Source: an uncultured Clostridia bacterium (lineage in GTDB: Bacteria > Bacillota > Clostridia > Oscillospirales > Oscillospiraceae). Taken from it: 7,149 bases of DNA. A program made the position numbers and the translations under genes. The notes beneath the pieces are model-generated. The model worked only from the letters and a program-made list of their open reading frames with translations, was not told the DNA's origin and searched no databases. The stretch spans positions 1-7,149 of the forward strand of contig CAMELY010000066.1 of the NCBI GenBank assembly GCA_945926565.1, written 5' to 3'. Positions 1 to 4,357 of the stretch are shown here, in pieces (position 1 is the stretch's first letter; each line of letters starts with the position of its first letter).

Positions 1-569
1 GTCATAATGCCGCAGACGCCGTTTTCGTGCAGGTTGTTGGTCACCTGGCTCAGGGTGTAGCCGGCGGCGGGGAACTGGGTGAGGGAGAAGTCAAAGAGAG
101 GCCGGTTGTCCGTCTTGAAGTGAATCTCTCCCCCGTCCCGGAGAAAGGCCCGGTAGGATTGGAGAAATCCCACCGCGGTGAGCCGCCGCTTGCAGTGGCG
201 CTTGGAGGGCCAGGGGTCGCAGAAATTGAGGAACAGCCGGTCTGCCTCCTCCGGGGCGAAGATCTCACCCAGCCGGGCGGCGTCCACACAGATGAAAAAG
301 ACATTCTTCAGCTCCAGCGCCTTCGCCTTCTCCATCGCCATCACCAAGGCGTCCGGCACCCGCTCAATGGCGATGAGCAGAGCCTGGGGATTCTGCCGGG
401 CGGTCTCCACGGTAAAGGTTCCCTTGCCGCAGCCGATCTCCACCCACAGCTCCTCCGACTGGGGGTACAGCTCTCTCCAATGGCCCCGCATGGCCTCCGG
501 CTCCTTCACCTGCCAGGCAGCGCAGCGCTCCATCCGGGGTCCCAGATTCTTCTTTTTACGCATTCTCAT
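1..569 (-). CDS. trmB: tRNA (guanine-N7-)-methyltransferase TrmB (3' end cut off by window edge)
   Basis: TrmB uses S-adenosylmethionine to make 7-methylguanosine at position 46 in the variable loop of tRNAs, in the cytoplasm. Reading the minus strand from ATG at 569 gives 189 codons with no stop before the window edge. The N-terminus is short and basic (MRMRKKKNLGPRM). The SAM-binding glycine motif is EIGCGKGTF (residues 44-52), followed by the acidic strand end IAIER (66-70). The family signature DPWPSKRH lies at 118-125 and FKTDN at 151-155. The last readable residues, ENGVCGIM, match the stretch before the C-terminal TEYE motif of Firmicute homologues, so roughly 30 residues should be missing. 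I chose ATG 569 over the internal ATG at 563 because a GAGAGGAAG ribosome binding site sits 7 bases upstream. The gene is divergent from the Suf-like operon and has its own promoter. The identification is firm. Confidence 0.96.
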   Translation of the reverse strand, partial: MRMRKKKNLGPRMERCAAWQVKEPEAMRGHWRELYPQSEELWVEIGCGKGTFTVETARQNPQALLIAIERVPDALVMAMEKAKALELKNVFFICVDAARLGEIFAPEEADRLFLNFCDPWPSKRHCKRRLTAVGFLQSYRAFLRDGGEIHFKTDNRPLFDFSLTQFPAAGYTLSQVTNNLHENGVCGIM

Positions 570-604
570 AGGAATTCTTCCTCTCGTTCGGCCAAATTTT
601 CCCC

Positions 605-633
605 ATGATACCATAAAATAAAAGAGAGAGCAA
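605..633 (-). promoter_or_regulatory. Predicted sigma-A promoter of trmB
   Basis: On the minus strand a -35 box TTGCTC (633-628) and a -10 box TATCAT (610-605) are separated by exactly 17 bases, and a TGG just before the -10 gives an extended -10. Initiation would fall near 598, leaving a leader of about 30 bases before the ATG at 569. The -35 box matches the consensus weakly, but the -10 and the spacing are good. Confidence 0.6.
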
Positions 634-690
634 GAATAGAAGCGTCGGGAAAGCGAAGGTCGGAAAAACCTATTTCCCCTACTAACCCGG

Positions 691-719
691 ATGACAAGCG
701 GGAAAAACTGTGCTATACT
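691..719 (+). promoter_or_regulatory. Predicted sigma-A promoter of the SufC/SufB-type operon
   Basis: A -35 box ATGACA (691-696), one mismatch from TTGACA, and a -10 box TATACT (714-719) are separated by 17 bases. The TGC before the -10 forms an extended -10. Initiation is expected near 726, giving a leader of about 90 bases that holds two hairpins. I see no clear IscR/Rrf2-type palindrome around it. Confidence 0.7.
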
Positions 720-739
720 GCCCATATTGCAGGTTTTCC

Positions 740-795
740 GGGGGAAGCAGCCCTTCCCCCGCCCGATACAACAGAACTGACCCGGTCCCGCCGGG
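740..795 (+). promoter_or_regulatory. Structured 5' leader of the SufC/SufB-type operon (two hairpins)
   Basis: GGGGGAAG (740-747) pairs perfectly with CTTCCCCC (753-760) around a 5-base loop. CCCGG (781-785) pairs with CCGGG (791-795) around a second 5-base loop. Neither is followed by a T run, so they are not intrinsic terminators. The second hairpin ends just before the ribosome binding site GAGGAG (801-806), leaving it accessible. CCGGG at 738-742 could instead pair with CCCGG at 781-785, so two exclusive folds are possible. The pairing is seen; a regulatory role is inference. Confidence 0.4.
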
Positions 796-814
796 CCAGA
801 GAGGAGACAAATTT

Positions 815-1549
815 ATGCTGGAATTGCGGCACATTTCCTACTCCGTAGAAGAGGAGGGCAAGGTTATCCCCATCCTCCAGGACATCAATCTCACCCTGGA
901 TGACCACTTTATCGCCTTCACCGGCCCCAACGGCGGCGGCAAGTCCACCCTGGCCCGGGTGATCGCCGGCATTATCAAGCCCAACGAGGGCCAGATCCTG
1001 CTGGACGGGGAGGACATCACCGACCTGAACATCACCCAGCGGGCCAAGGCGGGCATCAGCTTCGCCTTCCAGCAGCCGGTGCGCTTCAAGGGCATCACCG
1101 TCAAGACCCTGCTGGATCTGGCGGCGGGCAAGCCCCTCTCCCTCAAGGCCGCCTGCGCCTACCTGTCTGAGGTGGGCCTGTGCGCTGCTGATTATGTCAA
1201 CCGCGAGGTGAACGACTCCCTCTCCGGCGGCGAGCTGAAGCGGATTGAGATCGCCACCGTCCTGGCCCGGGGCACCAAGCTGTCCCTGTTTGACGAGCCG
1301 GAGGCGGGCATCGACCTGTGGAGCTTCCAGAATCTGATTCAGGTCTTTGAGCGGATGCACCAGGAGATTCAGGGCTCCATCCTCATTATCTCCCATCAGG
1401 AGCGTATTCTGAATATTGCCGACCAGATCGTGGTCATCGCCGGCGGCCGGGTGCGCCAGCAGGGCAGCAAGGACGAGGTGCTCCCCGCCCTGCTCCAGGG
1501 CGAGGCCAGCCTGCGCCCCGCCGGCGCCTGCTTCGGCAAGAAACAGTGA
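815..1549 (+). CDS. sufC: SufC-type ABC ATPase of a minimal Suf-like (SMS) Fe-S assembly operon
   Basis: This is a soluble ABC-class ATPase of 244 residues, close to canonical SufC (about 250). SufC powers Fe-S cluster assembly by driving conformational change in its SufB/SufD-type partner rather than transport. Visible motifs are Walker A GPNGGGKST (37-45), the Q-loop in FQQP (85-88), signature LSGGE (136-140), Walker B LSLFDEPEAGID (156-167) with catalytic Glu161, and the H-loop ISHQERIL (192-199). The LSGGE signature and the RIL after the switch histidine favour SufC over importer ATPases. The segment after Walker B, EAGIDLWSF, differs from the DSGLD usual in classical SufC. The start at 815 is chosen because GGAG (803-806) lies 8 bases upstream; an upstream in-frame ATG at 710 would fall before the predicted transcription start. 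The next gene begins 10 bases after the stop. In the SMS nomenclature this would be smsC. Generic annotation would be ABC transporter ATP-binding protein, but no membrane partner is present. Confidence 0.88.
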   Translation: MLELRHISYSVEEEGKVIPILQDINLTLDDHFIAFTGPNGGGKSTLARVIAGIIKPNEGQILLDGEDITDLNITQRAKAGISFAFQQPVRFKGITVKTLLDLAAGKPLSLKAACAYLSEVGLCAADYVNREVNDSLSGGELKRIEIATVLARGTKLSLFDEPEAGIDLWSFQNLIQVFERMHQEIQGSILIISHQERILNIADQIVVIAGGRVRQQGSKDEVLPALLQGEASLRPAGACFGKKQ

Positions 1550-1559
1550 GGTGAGTTCC

Positions 1560-2510
1560 ATGAGCGAAAAGAAGACCTTTGAGCAGCTGCACATCGACCC
1601 CATCCAGCAGCAGATTCTGGCCCAGGTGGCCGAGCTCCACGAGGTGCCCGAGGGGGCCTACAGCCTCCGGGTGAACGGCGCCTCCGCCGCCGTGGGCAGC
1701 AGCGAGCATGTCACCATTGTCAAGAAAGAGGATAAGCCGGGCATCGACATCTATGTGGCCCCCGGCACCAAGCATGAGAGCATCCACATTCCGGTGGTGC
1801 TGTCCCAGACCGGCCTGAAGGATCTGGTCTACAACGACTTTCACATCGGCGAGGGGGCGGACGTGGTCATCATCGCCGGCTGCGGCATCCACAACTGCGG
1901 CGTCCAGGACTCCGCCCACGACGGCATCCACAGCTTCTTCCTGGAGAAGAATGCCCGGGTGAAATATGTGGAGCGGCACTACGGCGAGGGCGACGGCCGG
2001 GGCGGCGTGCTGATGAACCCCACCACCATTGTGGAGCTGGCCGAGGGCAGCTATATGGAGATGGACACCTCCCAGATCAAGGGCATCGACTCCACCGTCC
2101 GGGTGACCAGGGGCACTCTGGCGGAAAACGCCACCCTGATCATCAAGGAGAAGATCATGACCCACGGCGAGCAGTACGCCGAGACCAATTTCTCGGTGGA
2201 GCTCAACGGCGCGGGCTCCAGCACCGACGTGGTCTCCCGCTCCGTGGCCCGGGATCAGTCCAAGCAGAAGTTTTTGGCCTGCATCAGCGGCAACACCGCC
2301 TGCCACGGCCACAGCGCCTGCGACGCCATCATTATGGACCAGGCCTCGGTTCAGGCCATCCCGGAGCTGGCGGCCAACGACGTGGAGGCAAGCCTCATCC
2401 ATGAGGCGGCCATCGGCAAAATTGCCGGCGATCAGCTCATCAAGCTGATGACCCTGGGCCTCTCCGAGGAGGAGGCGGAGGCACAGATCATCAACGGCTT
2501 CCTGAAATAA
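1560..2510 (+). CDS. sufB: Short SufB/SufD-family Fe-S cluster assembly scaffold (SmsB-like)
   Basis: This 316-residue cytoplasmic protein belongs to the SufBD family, whose beta-helical core holds the nascent Fe-S cluster and whose C-terminus binds SufC. The best evidence is the C-terminal half: the CDAIIMD and IPELAAND motifs (about 254-274), then HEAAIGKIAGDQ (281-292) and the helical tail ending LSEEEAEAQIINGFL (301-315). Classical SufB is about 470-495 residues, so this one lacks most of the N-terminal region. Two cysteine groups are candidate ligands or sulfur acceptors: Cys108 and Cys113 in GCGIHNCG, and Cys241, Cys248 and Cys254. The start ATG 1560 follows GAGGTGA (1548-1554), which overlaps the stop of the SufC-type gene, so the two are probably translationally coupled. 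A terminator follows. The protein could be called SufD-like from its length, but with no second SufBD gene beside it a homodimeric scaffold (SMS type) is more likely. Confidence 0.88.
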   Translation: MSEKKTFEQLHIDPIQQQILAQVAELHEVPEGAYSLRVNGASAAVGSSEHVTIVKKEDKPGIDIYVAPGTKHESIHIPVVLSQTGLKDLVYNDFHIGEGADVVIIAGCGIHNCGVQDSAHDGIHSFFLEKNARVKYVERHYGEGDGRGGVLMNPTTIVELAEGSYMEMDTSQIKGIDSTVRVTRGTLAENATLIIKEKIMTHGEQYAETNFSVELNGAGSSTDVVSRSVARDQSKQKFLACISGNTACHGHSACDAIIMDQASVQAIPELAANDVEASLIHEAAIGKIAGDQLIKLMTLGLSEEEAEAQIINGFLK

Positions 2511-2519
2511 AGACGCATT

Positions 2520-2563
2520 CGGCCGGAATCGGGAAGATTTCCCCGGTTTCGGCCGACTTTTCC
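2520..2563 (+). terminator. Intrinsic terminator of the SufC/SufB-type operon
   Basis: The arm CGGCCGGAATCGGG (2520-2533) pairs with CCCGGTTTCGGCCG (2542-2555) over 14 positions, two of them G-U pairs, around an 8-base loop. ACTTTTCC and more T/C-rich sequence follow. It begins 10 bases after the stop codon, which shows the operon has only two genes. Confidence 0.88.
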
Positions 2564-2601
2564 TCTTTCCGGCTGGTGATAATATCCAAAAAGGAGAGAG
2601 G

Positions 2602-2660
2602 GGAAAATATATTTTTTGAATTTTTTGTCTGTTGTTCCCCGGGAGAGAATAAGCTACAAT
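2602..2660 (+). promoter_or_regulatory. Strong predicted sigma-A promoter of the lipoprotein gene, with UP-like AT tract
   Basis: A -35 box TTGTTC (2632-2637) and a -10 box TACAAT (2655-2660) are separated by 17 bases. Initiation is expected at an A near 2667. The 30 bases before the -35 (2602-2631) are almost all A and T, with two TTTTTTG runs, which stands out in this GC-rich window and resembles an UP element. GGGGAA (2600-2605) and TTCCCC (2635-2640) form a widely spaced inverted repeat that includes part of the -35; whether it matters is unknown. Confidence 0.72.
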
Positions 2661-2712
2661 GAAATTAGCTCTTTTTTACAAACGGTTTACAGACCGTCAA
2701 GGGGGAGCAAAT

Positions 2713-2727
2713 ATGAAAACCATGTAA
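2713..2727 (+). CDS. Possible four-codon leader ORF (MKTM) before the lipoprotein gene
   Basis: Within the predicted leader, ATG AAA ACC ATG TAA follows a purine-rich GGGGGAG (2701-2707) at a 5-base distance, suitable for ribosome binding. Its stop codon TAA is the first part of TAAGGAGG (2725-2732), the ribosome binding site of the lipoprotein gene. A terminating ribosome would sit on the next initiation region, so coupling or occlusion is possible. It is too short for a functional product to be inferred and may be chance. Confidence 0.25.
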   Translation: MKTM

Positions 2728-2732
2728 GGAGG
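2725..2732 (+). promoter_or_regulatory. Near-perfect ribosome binding site fixing the lipoprotein start
   Basis: TAAGGAGG lies 9 bases before ATG 2742. It decides the start: an in-frame upstream ATG at 2616 lies before the predicted promoter -10 box and would bury the signal peptide behind 42 residues. Confidence 0.9.
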
Positions 2733-2741
2733 AAACCAAAA

Positions 2742-4058
2742 ATGAAGAAGCTGCTTGCACTGATTCTGGCCTTGGTGATGTCTCTGTCTCTGGTGGCCTG
2801 CGGAGGAAGCTCCGAGCCTGCTGCGGAGAAGCCCGCTGAGGAGCCCGCCGCTGAAGAGCCCGCTGCCGAGGAGACCGCTGAGGAAACTCCTGCTGAGGAG
2901 ACCGCTGCTCCCACCGACGTGAAGATCGGTCTGATCTGCGTCCACGACGAGAACTCCGGCTATGACGCCGCTCACATCGACGGCCTGAAGACCGCCGTGG
3001 CTGAGCTGGGTCTGGACGAGTCCGCCCTGGTCATCAAGTACAACATCCCCGAGGATGAGACCTGCCATGACACCGCCGTGGATCTGGCGGAAGAGGGCTG
3101 CACCATCATCTTCTCCGATTCCTATGGCCATCAGTCCTACATGCTGCAGGCTGCCAGCGAGTATCCCGAGGTGGTCTTCGTGGCTGACACCGGCGATATG
3201 GCTGCGGGTTCCGGCCTGGCCAACTACAAGAACGTGTTCACCAACGTCTATGAGTCCCGCTACGTCTCCGGCGTGGTGGCCGGCATGAAGCTCAAGGAGC
3301 TGATGGACGCCGGTACCGTCACCGATCCCTACATCGGCTATGTGGGCGCTTTCCCCTACGCCGAGGTGGTCTCCGGCTACACCGCCTTCTTCCTGGGCAT
3401 CCAGTCCATCGTCCCCGAGGCCCATATGGACGTCCAGTACACCAACTCCTGGTATGATCCCACCGCTGAGGGCGAGGCTGCCAACGCTCTGATGGCCCGC
3501 GGCTGCGTCATCATCGGCCAGCACGCCGACTCCACCGGCGCTCCCTCCGCTGTTCAGGCCGCTCTGGACGCCGGCACCGTGGCTTACTCCGTGGGCTACA
3601 ACATCGACATGCTGTCCGTGGCTCCCACTGCCGCTCTGACCTCCGCTCAGAACAACTGGTCCGTCATCTACAAGGCCACCCTGGAGAAGTTCCTGGCCGG
3701 CGAGGAGATCCCCACCGACTACGCTGCCGGTTCTGCTGACGGCGCCGTCATGATTTCCGCTCTGGGCGAGAGCTGCGCCGAGGGCACTCAGGAGGCCGTG
3801 GACGCCGCCTGGGCCGGCATTGCCGACGGCAGCCTGAAGGTGTTCGACACCTCCAAGTTCACTGCTCCCGAGGCTTCCGACGGCTCCTATGTTGTGGACG
3901 CTGACGGTCATGTGACCTCCGCCTTCGGCCTGGATGCTGACGGCGACTTCGTCAACGACAACGGCGAGGCCATTGTGGACGGCGCTTTCGTGGAGTCTGT
4001 CCTGCGTGCCGCTCCCTACTTCTCCCTGCGCATTGACGGCATCACCGAGCTGAACTAA
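2742..4058 (+). CDS. BMP-family substrate-binding lipoprotein of an ABC importer
   Basis: A 438-residue extracytoplasmic lipoprotein that should capture the ligand for the importer encoded downstream. The signal peptide is MKKLL plus a hydrophobic core, ending in lipobox LVAC with lipidated Cys20. An acidic Glu/Ala/Pro linker (about 25-57) tethers the domain. The binding domain starts at VKIGLICVHDENSGYD (60-75), has SDSYG at 125-129, ADTGD at 148-152, IGYVGAFPYAEV at 198-209 and QHADSTGAP at 260-268. It matches the BMP (basic membrane protein, PnrA/BmpA/NupN) family, whose characterised members bind purine or other nucleosides. The HDENSGYD variant of the first ligand loop resembles a subgroup common in gut anaerobes, so the exact ligand is uncertain. 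A C-terminal segment (about 371-438) rich in Asp/Gly follows the main domain. It has its own promoter and terminator, suggesting more copies than the ATPase/permeases. Alanine codons use GCT far more than its neighbours, which fits high expression. Confidence 0.92.
   Translation: MKKLLALILALVMSLSLVACGGSSEPAAEKPAEEPAAEEPAAEETAEETPAEETAAPTDVKIGLICVHDENSGYDAAHIDGLKTAVAELGLDESALVIKYNIPEDETCHDTAVDLAEEGCTIIFSDSYGHQSYMLQAASEYPEVVFVADTGDMAAGSGLANYKNVFTNVYESRYVSGVVAGMKLKELMDAGTVTDPYIGYVGAFPYAEVVSGYTAFFLGIQSIVPEAHMDVQYTNSWYDPTAEGEAANALMARGCVIIGQHADSTGAPSAVQAALDAGTVAYSVGYNIDMLSVAPTAALTSAQNNWSVIYKATLEKFLAGEEIPTDYAAGSADGAVMISALGESCAEGTQEAVDAAWAGIADGSLKVFDTSKFTAPEASDGSYVVDADGHVTSAFGLDADGDFVNDNGEAIVDGAFVESVLRAAPYFSLRIDGITELN
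2814..2912 (+). repeat. Imperfect Glu/Ala/Pro-coding repeats in the lipoprotein linker
   Basis: The segment encodes variants of PAEEPAAEE and AEET. GAGGAGACCGCTG occurs at 2868-2880 and again at 2895-2907, a 27-base (9-codon) step that keeps frame. Such low-complexity tracts expand or contract easily and probably act as a flexible acidic spacer between lipid anchor and binding domain. Confidence 0.7.
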
Positions 4059-4074
4059 TTGATTCCCGTTCCCC

Positions 4075-4110
4075 AAAGGAGGGGCTGCCTCAGGGCAGCC
4101 CCTCCTTTTT
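4075..4110 (+). terminator. Strong intrinsic terminator after the lipoprotein gene
   Basis: AAAGGAGGGGCTGCC (4075-4089) pairs perfectly with GGCAGCCCCTCCTTT (4094-4108) around a 4-base TCAG loop, and the T run continues to 4110. Fifteen uninterrupted pairs with a U tract make this the clearest terminator in the window. It separates the binding-protein transcript from the ATPase/permease genes, though some read-through is possible. Confidence 0.95.
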
Positions 4111-4210
4111 GTCCGGAGCGGGCGGATATTGTGCCGGACTGACGCAGGAAGCGCCTTGCCGCATGTCCGCACTTTTGCGTGCATTCCACCAAAATACCGG
4201 GAATTCTCCA

Positions 4211-4243
4211 GCCAAAAGGGCAAAATAGGGTTGCTCTTTTGGC
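4211..4243 (+). promoter_or_regulatory. 33-bp inverted repeat overlapping a -35 box (candidate operator)
   Basis: GCCAAAAGGGCAA (4211-4223) is complementary to TTGCTCTTTTGGC (4231-4243) over 13 positions with a single G-U, around a 7-base centre AATAGGG. No T run follows, so it is not a terminator. The right arm contains the TTGCTC -35 of the proposed promoter, so a dimeric regulator bound here would block RNA polymerase. The symmetry is seen; the operator role is inferred and the regulator unknown. Confidence 0.5.
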
Positions 4244-4259
4244 CCCGCTGCATTAAAAT
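4231..4259 (+). promoter_or_regulatory. Predicted promoter of the ATPase/permease genes
   Basis: TTGCTC (4231-4236), the same -35 sequence as proposed for trmB, is followed after 17 bases by TAAAAT (4254-4259). A second TAAAAT overlaps at 4259-4264. Initiation near 4266 would leave a leader of about 92 bases. The upstream terminator makes a separate promoter likely. Confidence 0.55.
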
Positions 4260-4269
4260 AAAATCAGCA

Positions 4270-4305
4270 GCTCCGGCGCGAGAGGCCGGAGCGTTTCCTT
4301 TTCTT
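4270..4305 (+). promoter_or_regulatory. Hairpin with T-rich tail in the ATPase-gene leader
   Basis: GCTCCGGC (4270-4277) pairs perfectly with GCCGGAGC (4285-4292) around a 7-base loop. The following GTTTCCTTTTCTT (4293-4305) is T-rich but broken by C. It could be a weak terminator or attenuator acting on read-through or leader transcripts, or a hairpin protecting the mRNA 5' end, since it begins within a few bases of the predicted initiation point. The rest of 4306-4357 shows nothing else except the ribosome binding site AAAGGAA (4344-4350). Confidence 0.4.
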
Positions 4306-4357
4306 CCCAGCCTGGCCCCTGGGGAACGGGCAATTTTTCAGAGAAAGGAAGATTTCA

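Noticed and set aside
27..608. Plus-strand ORF opposite trmB
   Set aside because: The minus strand encodes TrmB with all signature motifs over the same bases; the plus-strand product has no recognisable features.
660..735. IscR/Rrf2-type operator near the Fe-S operon promoter
   Set aside because: CCTACTAACCCGG gives at most a half-site-like look; I could find no inverted partner.
740..760. Leader hairpin of the Fe-S operon as an intrinsic terminator
   Set aside because: The stem is followed by GCCCGATACA rather than a T run.
710..814. Upstream in-frame ATG extending the SufC-type protein by 35 residues
   Set aside because: That ATG lies before the predicted transcription start, has no ribosome binding site, and the extension is cysteine- and proline-rich and unlike SufC.
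1416..1559. In-frame extension of the SufBD-type protein into the SufC gene
   Set aside because: The added residues are Arg/Ala/Pro-rich out-of-frame translation of the preceding gene; ATG 1560 has a good ribosome binding site.
2511..2741. Purine or other riboswitch before the lipoprotein gene
   Set aside because: The predicted transcript leader is only about 75 bases and holds just a 5-6 bp hairpin (2682-2697). No purine-riboswitch core or terminator alternation is visible.
2697..4253. 518-codon antisense ORF opposite the lipoprotein gene
   Set aside because: It is a GC-driven shadow: low-complexity Gly/Val/His-rich translation with no recognisable domain, no ribosome binding site, and it runs through the terminator. 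The sense strand has a clear lipoprotein.
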